Positions 34,199 through 46,900 of a stretch of 64,000 nucleotides of DNA are shown here, piece by piece. The stretch covers positions 868,001 to 932,000 of the forward strand of contig JAJTTP010000003.1 of the NCBI GenBank assembly GCA_023313575.1. Reading direction: 5' to 3'. The translations under genes were made by a program, and so were the position numbers. This DNA is from Eutypella sp. D-1 (lineage: Eukaryota > Ascomycota > Sordariomycetes > Xylariales > Diatrypaceae). The notes under the pieces are model-generated. The model searched no databases. It saw nothing but the letters and a program-made list of their open reading frames with translations, and was not told the origin of the DNA. The first letter of the stretch is position 1, and the number at the start of each line of letters is the position of its first letter.

Positions 34199-37100
34199 AT
34201 GGAGGCCGGAAGCTCAAGCTCACAAGAGACAAAGGAGAGCACTAAAAACGCTCTCCAAGACACGACCACGCCCACACAGGCTAACTTGTCCGGTGATCAA
34301 ACCCACGATGTCTCTCCTACAATCAAAGCAGCAGATGACGGATCCGACTCTTCACCCACTGAGCCAAGTTTCCTGCCAATGAAGACCCCGACGGAGCAGC
34401 ATGAACATGAAAGGCCAAATTTACATACCCACTCGAGCAACTTCAAGACCGAGGATGACCTGTTTCAGGCCCTGTCGCGGCGCAAGAGCGCGGCCAGCGT
34501 CGAGTCCAAGGAGGAGCACGACGAGATCGAGAAGCTCATGTCCCGCCTGTTCGGGAAAGCGCGCCAGCAGAGTGAGGAGGAGAAGACTAGGCACTCCGGA
34601 GTGGTCTTCCGCAACCTTACAGTCAAAGGCGTCGGCCTCGGGGCAAGCTTGCAGCCGACTATCAGTGACATCTTCCTGGACGTGCCGCGATTCGTTAAGA
34701 ATCTATTTACCAAGGGTGCCAAGGCCGCCACTGCCAAGCCCCCCGTAAGGGAGCTCCTTTCCGACTTCGACGGCTGCGTACGCCCGGGAGAGATGCTGCT
34801 AGTGCTGGGACGGCCCGGCTCCGGCTGCACCACTTTCCTGAAGGTGTTCTGCAACCAACGCGCGGGATTCGAGGACGTTCTGGGCGATGTGACTTATGGC
34901 GGTGCTGACGCCGAGACCATGGCCAAGCAGTTCAGGGGCGAGATCGTACGTAATATATCATGGCTTAGTACTCTGAAAACACTTATGTTAACAATGATCC
35001 ACAGATTTATAATCCAGAAGACGACTTGCACTACGCGACTCTCAACGTCAGGCGCACGCTCAGCTTCGCCCTGCAGACACGAACGCCCGGAAAAGAGTCG
35101 AGGATGGAGGGCGAGACGCGCGAGGACTACGTCAGGGAGTTCCTCCGTACCGCGACTAAGCTGCTCTGGATCGAGCACACGCTTGATACCAAGGTTGGAA
35201 ACGAATACATCCGGGGCGTGTCGGGTGGCGAGCGAAAGCGCGTCAGCATCGCCGAGGCCCTCATCACTCGCGCCAGCGTCCAAGGGTGGGATAACTCGAG
35301 CAAGGGCCTGGACGCCTCCACCGCAGTGGAATACGTACAGTCCCTGAGAGCTCTGACAAACATGGCCCAAACCTCTACCGCAGTTTCTTTATACCAAGCC
35401 GGCGAGAGTCTTTATAAACTCACCGACAAGGTTTTACTGATCGATGAGGGGAAGTGTCTGTACTACGGCCCAGCCGACCGGGCCAAGCAGTACTTCCTCG
35501 ACCTAGGGTTCGACTGTCCCCACCGATGGACGACAGCGGACTTCCTTACATCAGTAACGGATCCTTTCGAGCGGAGTGTAAGACCTGGATGGGAAGACCG
35601 GGTGCCGCGGTCGGCAGAGGATTTCGCGGACGCCTACAAGAGGAGCGAGGCCTACCAGCGCAACCTCGAGGACATCGAGCAATACGAGGCAGAGCTGGAG
35701 AAGCAAAGCGCTGAGCGGGCCGAGGCCACCACAGAGAAGACCAAGAAGAAGAACTTCACGATTCCCTTCCACCAACAGGTGTTGGCTCTGACGAAGCGGC
35801 AGTTTTTCGTCATGCTGGGAGACAAGGCCTCACTTTTCGGCAAATGGGGGGGCATCATTTTCCAGGGCCTTATCGTGGGAAGCTTGTTCTTTGACCTTCC
35901 CGATAGCACCGCGGGCGCCTTCACGCGCGGCGGTGTAATGTTCTTCGTCCTACTGTTCAACGCCTTGCTGGCACTTGCGGAGCAGACTGCTGCATATGAG
36001 TCCAAGCCTATCTTGCTTAAGCACAAGACCTTTTCGTTTTACCGGCCTTCGGCGTTTGCACTGGCTCAGGTGGTAGTTGATATACCATTGATTTTCGTCC
36101 AGGTCATCCTATTTGACGTCATCATTTACTGGATGTCTGGCCTAGCTGCCTCGGCGTCGCAGTTTTTTATCTCCGTCCTTATCCTCTTCTCCGTCACCAT
36201 GACCACGTATGCGTTCTTCCGTGCCATCTCGGCGGTGTTTAAGACTTTGGACGACGCCACCAAGGTGACTGGCGTCGCGATTCAGGTTCTCGTCGTCTAT
36301 ACAGGCTACCTGATACCCCCTTCGTCAATGCACCCGTGGTTCTCATGGCTTAGACGAATTAACTGGATACAGTATGGCTTCGAATGCCTGATGGCGAATG
36401 AGTTCTATAATCTGGAGCTCGAATGCGTGCCCCCCGCTCTTGTCCCTCGAGGACCCGGGACCTCACCTCAGTATCAGTCGTGTACACTGGCAGGATCCAC
36501 TCCTGGCTCAACAACGGTTTCAGGGGCTGCGTATATCCAAGACGCCTACAGCTACAGCCGTAATCATCTCTGGCGCAACTTCGGGTTTCAGTGGGCCTTC
36601 TTCCTTTTCTTCCTCGCGATCTCAATGGTGGGGATGGAGATGATGCAGCCCAACGCGGGCGGAGCATCGGTGACAGTCTTCAAGCGAGGACAGGTTCCGA
36701 AGACCATCGAGAAGACCATTGAAACCGGTGGCCGGAATGGCACTGCCGGGGACGAAGAAACCGGAAAGGTCAAAGAGAATGGCCTGAGACCTAATCAGAG
36801 TGTCGTGGAGCAACAACGGAAGGATAAGGAAGCGATGCAAAATGTCGCGAAAAACGAGACGGTCTTCACCTTCCAGAAAGTGAATTATACCATACCATAC
36901 CAAGGCGGTGAAAGGAAGCTTCTTCAAAATGTGCAGGGTTTTGTCAGACCGGGCAAATTGACTGCGCTTATGGGTGCATCGGGAGCAGGGAAGACAACAC
37001 TTCTCAACACCCTAGCTCAGAGGTAAGTTAAATTTCGAGGAGGGTTATATGGACGAGTTCTAGTGGTTGATGGTCGATCCGTGGCTAATGTCTATATCCA

Positions 37101-38952
37101 GGATCAAATTCGGCGTCGTAACAGGCGATTTCCTTGTCGACGGGAAACCACTCCCAAAATCGTTCCAGAGGGCCACGGGCTTCGCAGAACAACTTGATAT
37201 TCATGAGCCGAGTTCGTGCGCCCCTATTGTTCTGTCTTTTATCTCCCAGAGATCAGAATACTGATTATCATGATAGCTGCCACCGTACGAGAGGCTCTGC
37301 AGTTCTCGGCTCTGCTCCGCCAGCCGAGGGAAGTCCCCAAAGAGGAGAAATACGCCTACTGCGAGACCATCCTTGAGCTTCTCGAGATGCAAGACATCGC
37401 CGGTGCTACCATCGGTAGGATCGGGGAGGGTCTTAATGCAGAGCAGCGGAAGAGACTCACCATCGGCGTGGAACTGGCATCTAAGCCGGAACTCCTCATG
37501 TTTCTGGATGAGCCTACGTCCGGCCTTGACTCTGGGGCAGCTTTCAACATTATTCGATTCTTGCGCAAATTAGCCGATGCCGGCCAGGCCATTCTCTGCA
37601 CAATCCACCAGCCTTCTGCTGTGCTGTTCGAAGAGTTCGACGAACTGATCCTTCTCAAGTCCGGCGGCCGTGTAGTATACGCTGGCGAGCTCGGAAAAGA
37701 TAGCCGAAAGCTGATCCGCTACTTTGAGAGTCACGGCGATTCCAGGTGTCCCAAGGACGCCAATCCTGCCGAGTGGATGCTCGATACCATTGGTGCCGGA
37801 AATCCAGAGTATAAGGGTCAGGACTGGGCGGATACTTGGTTGGAGTCCACGAACTACGAGGAGCAGTCTCGCGAGATGGCGCGGATAATTGAGGAGCGTA
37901 GGGCGGCGGTGCAGTCACGGAGTGTGCAGGACGACCGCGAGTACGCTATGCCGCTGTGGACGCAGACGGTAGCGGTAGTTAAGCGGTCGTTCGTTGCGTA
38001 CTGGAGGACGCCCAACTACATTATGGGCAAGTTCATCCTGCACATCTTCACCGGGCTGTTCAACTGCTTCACGTTCTACAAACTGGGTTTCGAAAACATT
38101 GACATGCAGTCGCGGCTCTTCTCGATCTTTATGACGCTCGTGATCTCGCCGCCGTTGATCCAGCAGCTGCAGCCCGTCTTCCTCAACTCGCGCAACATCT
38201 TTGAGTCACGCGAGAATAATGCCAAGATCTATTCATGGGCGGCCTGGACCACGGCCGTAGTCGTGGTGGAAATCCCGTACGCGGTCGTCGCGGGCGCCGT
38301 CTACTTCAACTGCTGGTGGTGGGGCATCGAGGGCTGGCGGTCTAGCGCCCACGGATTCCCTTCCGGGTTCACGTTCTTGTGCGTGATCCTCTTCGAGCTG
38401 TACTATGTTGGGTTCGGGCAGGCGATCGCAGCATTCAGCCCGAATGAACTGCTCGCTAGTCTGCTTGTGCCCCTGTTCTTCCTCTTCGTCGTCTCCTTCT
38501 GCGGTGTCGTTGTTCCGCCGGCGCAACTCCCCACATTCTGGCGTCATTGGATGTACTGGGTCACTCCATTCCACTACCTCCTCGAGGCATTCCTAGCCGT
38601 TGCCATCCACAACCAGCCGGTGCGGTGCGGCGAGAATGAGTTCGCCCGTTTTGCAGCGCCGCCCGGACAGACTTGCGAATCCTATACCAGTGGGTACATC
38701 GCGGACGCCGGGGGTTACGTACAGACGTCGCCGGTGGACGGCCTGTGTGAATTCTGCCAATACGCCACAGGCGACCAGTTCGGAGACCAGTTCAGCGTCT
38801 ATTACAGTCACATCTGGCGCGATTTCGGCATTGTCTGCGCTTTCATCCTATTCAACTACGCCATCGTATACTTTGCGACGTTCTTGAGGTTTAGGGGGAG
38901 GAACCCGTTGAAAGGTTTCTTCTCGAGCCTGAAGCAGAAAATGTCAAAGTGA
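34199..38952 (+). CDS. PDR/CDR-type ABC transporter (ABCG full-size)
   Basis: Four exons: 34,199-34,945, 35,005-37,022, 37,102-37,211 and 37,277-38,952. All phases agree (1,516 residues, normal for the family). The layout is (NBD-TMD)2. NBD1 has the degenerate Walker A GRPGSGCTTF (near residue 204), signature VSGGERKRVSIAEA and Walker B region WDNSSKGLDAST. TMD1 spans about 520-790. NBD2 has the canonical GASGAGKTT (near 907), the degenerate signature LNAEQRKRLTIG and FLDEPTSGLDSG. TMD2 spans about 1,180-1,500. This asymmetry of motifs is normal for the PDR subfamily. It is a plasma-membrane exporter of drugs, toxins or metabolites; the substrate cannot be read from sequence. Intron 3 uses a weak GTTCGT donor, but the spliced product HEPTATVREALQFSALLRQ matches the family. 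Expression may respond to xenobiotics (inference). Confidence 0.95.
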
Positions 38953-39989
38953 TATGTAAAGAAAGGAACTGTCTCCGAAATAAAGATCTCATCCGATGAG
39001 GTATTATTGTAATGGTTGGGAGGAAGAGGTAATGATTGATAATTGTTCGATATGTGAGTTACCCGGTATGAAACAGGGGGGGAAGGGGAAAAGGGAAAGG
39101 GGAAGAACCAAAGGGAGAACAAGAAAGAGTGCGTGTGGCGGTTTTAACTCCCTACTCTTTTAAATGATAAACAGCTATAGATTTCTGTCTCAACGACACG
39201 TTATATAGAGTAATAATGAAGATTGAATTTGATGGTTCGCAGGGAGTCAGAACTTGACCAAGTTATAAGTTCATAATAGTTTACTTAGCGATGTTGTCCT
39301 TTTAAGAAGACATCTACCAGCGACCAAGTGACTATTCATTTCATGATACGTTTGATGTTATTTGTAGTATGATGCTGGGCTTTGAAACTGTAAAACTGAT
39401 ATTGTAACTATACAGGAGATGCTAGGTAGTTGTACATAGTAAGCACCTGGGTAGTTTCTTAGAAGTTGGTGAGATGGGCTAATATGATATGATTTACATA
39501 AATTTCAGCAATTGAACTTCGAAGTCTTGACGCCGAATGCGGTTAAAGTGCTGGGGTACCTCGGGTATGGTTAAATATAGGGGCTCAGTAGCAAGTCCCC
39601 GAATATATAGAGCTCAATAAATATCCGCGCCGAACCCGGAGGAAACGGAGCTAATTACAACTTAGGAAGGCCTATCTACTACCTACCTCCTAACTTTGTA
39701 CGGTACCAGATAGGTACCTAAGTAGGCACCTACCTACGTACATATGTACCTATAAGGGCCTTTGGTCTTTATCGTGACATCAATAACCCGAGCCCCTCCT
39801 CAATAACCCCACGTACGTAAATGGGAAGTTTAACACTTCAACAGAATCGGTATAAGCATTTATAACCCTTGTATTGTACCACTTGGCAAACTATCTATCT
39901 TCTGTGTTGAAGGATCGAAAGCTTGCTGCCAGAAATTGCAGTAAAAGTCTAATCGAAGGCCGCCCAGTACATCGCAGCACAACACAGCC
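38953..39989. other. intergenic
   Basis: No gene is seen. The block at 39,660-39,750 is rich in TACC/GGTA palindromic sequence (TAGGTACCTA, ACCTACCTAC). The last 100 nt serve as leader for the dehydrogenase gene. Confidence 0.5.
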
Positions 39990-40970
39990 ATGGCAACGCA
40001 ACAGCAACAGCGCCCCCATGACGGCAAATTGGGAATAGTGACGGGAGGCTCGCGGGGCATCGGGGCCGCCGTGGCCCAAGGGCTGGCCGCCAAGGGCTGC
40101 AACCTGTTGTTAGTGTACACGAGCGAGGCATCCACGGGGCCAACGCAGGCACTATGTGAGGCGCTCGCATCGACGCATGGAATTCGAACCTCGGCACTGC
40201 AGGCAAATCTACTGGATGCCGAGACGGCGGCACCGCGCATCGTTGAGGCTGCGCGTACCTTCTTCGCCTCCTACCACACTTCGTCGTCGGGTGAGGACTT
40301 CACCATCGACATCTTGATCAATAATGCGGGTGTCTCCTCCAACCAGTACCTCAATGACCCCGAACACGGGCCCATCCAGACGTCCGAGTTCGACCGCGTA
40401 TATCGCGTCAACGTGCTAGCGCCGCTGCTCCTGATGCAGGCAGTGGCACCGCACCTCCCCAAGCCCAGTGCCGCCGGCGGTGTCGGGCTGCACAGGGGAA
40501 GGGTGGTGAACGTGTCGAGCGTCAGCTCCTCGATCGGGTACTCGGGGCAGTCGGTGTATGCGGGGACGAAGGCGGCGCTTGAGGCGATGACACGATGCTG
40601 GTCGCGGGAACTCGTGGGCCGCGCCACCGTCAACGCCGTGAACCCGGGTCCCGCCTGGGGCGATATGTACGCTGAAGTCGGCCCCAAGTTCTGGCGCAAC
40701 AACCAGCCCTACGTCGACGCCGCCCCGCTCGCCGCATATGACGGTGAGGAAGAGGTGCTTCGCATGGCCGCTTCTGGTCACAATGGCGAGAACGCCAAGA
40801 AGGAGAAGGATCGCTTCGACGACATCGTCAGGAACGGGATGGGCGGCCGCAGACCGGGCTTCACCAGTGAGATTGCTGGAACCATAGTCATGCTGTGCTC
40901 GGACGAGGCCGGGTGGACTACAGGGAGTGTGGTATGCGCCAATGGCGGCATGAAGATGTCGATTGCATGA
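39990..40970 (+). CDS. classical short-chain dehydrogenase/reductase
   Basis: A single exon encodes 326 residues. The cofactor loop is TGGSRGIG (residues 19-26), the NNAG motif follows at about residue 112, and the catalytic tetrad is Asn, Ser (NVSSVSSSIG), Tyr and Lys (SVYAGTKAA). NPGP follows as in FabG-like enzymes. There is no signal or membrane segment, so the enzyme is soluble and NAD(P)H-dependent. It resembles 3-oxoacyl-ACP reductase-type oxidoreductases. A substrate-loop extension (about residues 225-285, rich in Lys/Glu) makes it longer than the usual 250 residues. Its neighbour is an ABC exporter on the same strand 1.04 kb upstream. I see no core biosynthetic enzyme, so a metabolite cluster is not supported. 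Confidence 0.92.
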   Translation: MATQQQQRPHDGKLGIVTGGSRGIGAAVAQGLAAKGCNLLLVYTSEASTGPTQALCEALASTHGIRTSALQANLLDAETAAPRIVEAARTFFASYHTSSSGEDFTIDILINNAGVSSNQYLNDPEHGPIQTSEFDRVYRVNVLAPLLLMQAVAPHLPKPSAAGGVGLHRGRVVNVSSVSSSIGYSGQSVYAGTKAALEAMTRCWSRELVGRATVNAVNPGPAWGDMYAEVGPKFWRNNQPYVDAAPLAAYDGEEEVLRMAASGHNGENAKKEKDRFDDIVRNGMGGRRPGFTSEIAGTIVMLCSDEAGWTTGSVVCANGGMKMSIA

Positions 40971-43900
40971 TATGCCCCGTGCTTGGATGCGGAAAGTGCT
41001 ACGGTTGGCTTGAAAATAACCGATATGATGAAAGTTTTGAGAGAAGATGTATGTAGATGCATTTACATGTAGACGTGAAGAATCTCGGGCTAGCAGAAGA
41101 CCTCTTGGCCTCCTTGACTTGCATAAGTATATGACAGGGTAGGGTCAAGATGTGAGTCCATAGTCCAAAGTCGATATCTATGCTACAAATTTAGTCCCTC
41201 CATACTAGCCATCCTATGAGAACTTAGGGGTGGGAGGTAAGTATAAAGGTAGGGGGTACGCAAACTTACAGACTCTCTAAAATGCTAATACCACCTTTAG
41301 TCAGAGGAGAGAGACTTCTGAAGATTCAATTTGATAATCGAAAGCGATTGAACGCCCTCCACCCCCACTTTCCCTTCTCACGGTCTTAATCGCTGGCAAC
41401 GAGCTGGTCCGGGGCTGTTTCTAGCTGAGATAACAATGATACTCACATGCACACCTTTCCTCAGTATACTTTGTTATGTGATTGGCTGCTTGGGCCATGG
41501 CCACGCAAGTAACAAAATTGAGGGGGAAGGGGCAGAGATAAGACAGCTACGGAGTAGTTCGCCAAAATAGTAGTGTGTCCGGGAGTGTTGCCAATTTCAA
41601 TGCACACTGAAGCTCGTAAGCTTTCCAATTCAGCTTTAAGGCTGATCTAACTTGACGAGCAAGTAATGATTATCATTCCTCCAAGCAGAAGTAGGCAGGC
41701 CCGTCGACAGCATACTAGGCCGGCCGACCGACCTGCTTCGGACTGTATATAAGGGGTAGATGGTCATATAAAACTGTCCAATAGGGGCCACTAAGCGAAT
41801 GGCTTGGGCCAGACAGAGGAGCATACCAAACGTGCGAGGCAGAATCATGAGAGGGGCCGGAAATAGAGGAATGCAGGAGAGGTTGCCTAGTTGCCCGGCT
41901 AGCCTACATAGGAACCTACATATCAGTGGCAGCATGCACGACGTTACACTATACCGTTAGCCGCCCGGAATTCCATCCGGGGAGGGAGACAAAGGAAGAC
42001 AGGGATTCATACCGCCGGCGCGGTCGCCGGTGGAGACTTTGCTGTGGGTGTGTGGTTCTGAGAGATCACACCCATTCCCATTCAAGCTATTACTGCATAT
42101 GCCTTCCTTCCTGCTTGGCGCATCCGGTGGAGCCGGCTTGATGTCGAGATTCGAATCATCATACACCCCCTTCCTCTAATACGGGGTTTTCCGAATAGGT
42201 GGAGTCCCGGAATATGGAACGCCTCTACTCTCCTAGCAAGCAGTGCTATAGTAGGACCACTTGGGGCTCCATCCGCTGCCGTAATCACCATAAAGATTGC
42301 TCAGACGGTTTTATTGCTAGAAGTGAGACTCGAGCGACAAGTCCATCGGCATTTCAACGATCATAGTCATCCTTACCCCGGTAAATGAAGATTCTGCTGC
42401 GGCTAGAATGAATCTTTGCAAGGGGATGGGGACATCGATCATCTACCTGTCACTGCACGTGTATGTTGAAGATGTGGATATTTATGGACTCTCAGCTACT
42501 GGGAAGGTATTCAGGAGCTATGGCTACTAGGTAGGCGTGATCATATCTCTTGGTGTGAGGGGTCCGATACCGAGACATTTCCGCCTAATTTTGCTGTATA
42601 GAGCCAGGCAGGCCCTAAAGCTCCAATGGGCACCGTATCTAAACAGTGTCAGCTTCTAGTGTAGACGACCTGGCCTATCACTACAGGCCTCAGGGACAGT
42701 ATGTAAGATTGTGCGATAAGTAAACAAGTAGATTTTTATTTCTTGTCATCCGGCTTCCCTCCCCCCGCCGGGGAAAGATTTATCAAAGAACCTCTTGCTC
42801 TACCAAGACTGCGTCCTCTTTTGACCGGGCTTCTATTTTCAGCAAGTTGAGCCCACCAAGCAAGTTCCTGGTAGCGCCGTTACGATCTGTCGAATCTGAG
42901 TGATGAAGCTCGTCAAGTTCCCATTGTGAGCACGCAAGTCCTTTAGAGGTCTAACGCGAGGAAGCCGGCGACAGTACGGCCGCGACCTCCGGCGATACAT
43001 GTCCCTCCCGCAGGGAATCCGCGGTGAGGTTTGCACATTGCTGGGTGTTACTTTGGCGAAAAATGATGCTGCCGGAGCTTAGGAGAGTTCGTTTCATCTG
43101 GTGAATTTTCTGGGGGTAAGTCTGGCACGACCTTCACGGGCTTTAGACGCTACTCGCACGATGCTAGTAGCTGGAATGCCATAAAAACCTCGTTCACGCG
43201 ATGCTCCATCCGGGTGCTGGCCATTCACACCGTCAGGACGGCGCCAAGGGGACATATCACTTCGGGGTGTTCAGGTCCTCCGCAATAAGTGTTCCAGGGG
43301 TTGCACTGAGCTAATTAGCCGTCAGCTTCACTCACGATACGAATATCTTGTGCGCAACTCATGACAGTAGGTGTGACCTCACAAATGAATCCGTGGACGC
43401 CTACGCTCTGCTAATTTAGGATACCAGTCGAGAAGTATCAGATCTATAGAGCGATATAAGGTCATGGTGCCATTCTCAAAAACAGTTGTTTCTTCACTGC
43501 TCCTGAGAAACAGATGATTCATCTCTCTAGGCGCGTCCTGGGGCAATTTGGGCCCCGCACTACACTATTACTACGAAGAACTAGGAGGATAAAGCTATCC
43601 CAGCGGCAATGATAGGTGCCCCTCCCATTGTCACTGAGGATGCCACAGTCATGTGGAGCGACAGGAAGGGACTCAAGCGTGAAGACTCCGCTCGGAACGT
43701 CGGCGCTTTAGCCTGACGCGACTCGGCTTCCTCTGGCATCGTTGGCTACGCCCGAGCAGATCGTTCGATGCAGGAGTAACTACGCGCAACCAACCTATTC
43801 CCTAAACGTAGGCGACGTCATGGAGGCGAACATCAGCAGGCCTCCCATGAGTCGAACCACAAGAAAGCGTTGGGCACCAGGAGGTGGCACGACTTCTGAA

Positions 43901-46900
43901 GCAAATCCAGGACCCCAACGACAGCGAGCGGTAGGCCATGACCTTACGAATTCTCCCTCGTGACATAGATCGGGCGCCTGCGTCGGAAGTGAGGGCCGAC
44001 TCTGTTTGGGCCCTATATACTACCAAGCGATATAGCACATCTCTGCACATGCCAATGTCATATCCTCGCCAAGGTCTAACACAAGCCCAACGTCATCCTC
44101 CAAACCAGGAGGATCCTGTCATAGCTGCCGTAGTGGCGGGAAGGGCATTGACATGTGTTTTAGGTAACATATCCTATCTGGATACGCTGGATAAGGTTGG
44201 CGTGCGTATATGCAGGCTTCGTCTCTGAGTCATCGACTTCCTTGATCGATAGCTATGTACGCAGGCAGGATGCAGACCGCATCGAATAATGGCCAACGGG
44301 GTCTGAATTTCGGAGCCGGGGGTCCTGGTCCTGGTCCATGAAGAGAGACCTCGAAGCCCATTCGAAGACCACGTGAGGCCGCCCGCCGGTGCAGATCCAT
44401 CTACATCGAAGGGGCATGTGCTTCTTTGACGATGATTGATAGTACTCGAAACACGGAGAAGGCGAATGGGCCCTGAGCGTGCTACGCGGAAACACGACAG
44501 CTTCGCCCGTCTAGTTTGCATAGCATGGCCCAGGTCGGGCCGGTCGGGCAGGAGAAGAATATCGCCGCTTTATTTCCTCGAGGCGGTGATCAGCTGATAT
44601 CTCCGAATCCACCGCAACTCACTCATTTTCCAAGGTTGGATTGTTAAGATCCTGTCTAGGTAGTTACGTATGAGGTCACAAGCCGAGGAAGTAAGGAAGC
44701 GAAAGCTGTAAGGCGGAAAGGATGGCCTGTATGTGCCCGACCCGTTTCCGGATTAGACCTCCAGAATAGTCGGTCTTGTTATACATGACACCTGAGCATT
44801 ACGATAACGTACATAAGTACATACAGCAAAATTTCCAAATGTGGCTGGTTTGAGGCAGCCCGGCCACTTCACAGAAGCCACCTCCCACTTGGGCCACTTC
44901 CCAGCGCCTGCCACGATGGGCCCAGATTGCTCGGCTGCCCACTTTGCTGGCAGCTCCCCTGACAAGCCCGAACTTGTTTTAGATCGGCCCATTAGTCTCC
45001 GACTAGCATACCCCACATTCCCAGATTGGGGATGAAGTCTATCTGGATTCCACCTAAAAAGCCTATGGAGCCTGGTAGCCTGAGAAGAGCACGAAACGTG
45101 GATTCTTTCAGCTCGACATGTTGAGATACGTCAATTATCCGATTACGTATGAACGGGTGTGCCATGAGGCCCAGTGAAGTGGACATGGCGAACCCAAGGT
45201 GCTTGTGGCTTTTCGCCTCACAGACCTCCCTGGTCTACATCTATCCACCAGGATCCACCGCGCAGCAATATGTGAGTTGTCGGGTTCTAAGTTGTCTGGC
45301 TGCCGGGGCTGTTCAACCTCCCTACTATGCAGGAACAGGAAGTGAGGTGGAAACTCTGCTGCATACTTCTGCAAACCTAATGTATGTCCTAGTAAGTATG
45401 GATATTATAGGCGTGGTTAGTGGGAGGACGAGAAGAGGATTCCTGAATTCTTTGATACGAATAAGCCAGATCGTAGATATGTACGAAGTACGAAGTACCA
45501 TTGTACCTAGGTACCTTCGAATTGACAACCTTGGAACTTCCATGCCAACAAATAAGGTTGGATTCCAGGTTAAAGATATGTGGGGTAGTTGGCGCCAGAC
45601 CCGCCTTAAGTGGACGATGGCTGGTAATGGATGGGTTACATTTTCGCGAATGCCGAAAGGCCCCATCGAAACGATCCAGCGGGTAACTCCATAGAATACA
45701 CACTGACAGGGGCTGCGCCACACAATGAGCCGGGAGCCACACTCACTACTACCAAGGTCGTCATGAGTCCAAGTTGAAACGTTACAAGCCACCGCTTCCA
45801 ACTAAACAAGCCAGCAGCCAGATTGCCAGACAACCAGACAAGTCATCGTCAACGTGCGTCATTGAGTCATCTCTCGCCTCGTTTTGCTTTTTGCTTGAGT
45901 GGCATTCGTCGGGCCGGGACATAGTTGACCAAACCCGAATTTCCAGAGGTACCTCCTGAAACGTGCGTTCGGCTACTCCTTTGGTCCCACGTATGGGCTC
46001 CGGCGGGCGAGGAGCACAGCCGAGATCCAACCGGCCGGTCCTGCGTTGATCTTTAGCTGAACTTCGATATACAGAGAGAGCATTGTATAGCTCTGGCTCA
46101 AGCTGGTGGGAACACGAAGTGCAAGCATACCTTTCACCCAGCTGCTGTTGATCCCCTATCCTGCATGTCTCCAGTAACCGTGCCCTAGGGGATCGATCCC
46201 CTTTGGGCCAACCCTTATTGCGCGTCCCTGCAGCCGACTGGATATTCGACGGCCTACCTGACTTCTGGCCTCTTCTATAGGCCCCGCCGAGCCATGGAGG
46301 TCCTCATGTGTTGAATGAACATATTCCACCTCGAGAAGACGCTGACATGCGGGCGCCGCGGTTCCGGTGACCCACCATATCCGATGTTCAGCGCTTGCTC
46401 TTGCACCATGGGACTAGCGAGGGCGCTAGATGATGAGTAAGAAGTAAAGCTGTAACATCCGCAGACGGGGTCAAGTAAGATTTCGGAGAAAAGAAAACTC
46501 TGGTCACGCTTTGTCCAATGTATCTCCCGAGACGGCTCGTCGATAATATCCATAGGCTGCTGGCTCCCGTTGCACAATATGTCGATTGCTATCAAGCCCG
46601 GTGACTCATGTTCTTCGAGAGAGAGAGAGCCGCGAATACCAGCCGCTTCTTCTGTCTCACTCCTTGCCCGCCGTCAATGCCGTGTCTAACCAGGCAAGGG
46701 GTTGGACAATACTACCGATCACGCCTCTCTCTGCCTTGATGATGACTGCATGTCTCTGAATGCGTTCATGGAGGTCTGCTTCTGTTACATCGAGGTCAGG
46801 GCGGCAAAGACCGGGTGCGGGGACGCCGCCGGTAGCCTTGGCTCCTTGCAACGCAACTACCCGAAAAGGCAACCGACCGCACAAAAATAGTAGTACAGAG

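Noticed and set aside
34199..40970. Possible metabolite cluster (ABC exporter plus dehydrogenase)
   Set aside because: No polyketide synthase, peptide synthetase, terpene cyclase, P450 or pathway regulator nearby.
42140..42165. ATTCGAAT sequence resembling a tRNA B-box
   Set aside because: No complementary T-stem, anticodon arm or acceptor stem around it.
45149..45694. 181-residue plus-strand frame in the gene-free block
   Set aside because: No recognisable motif; antisense frames of similar length overlap it.
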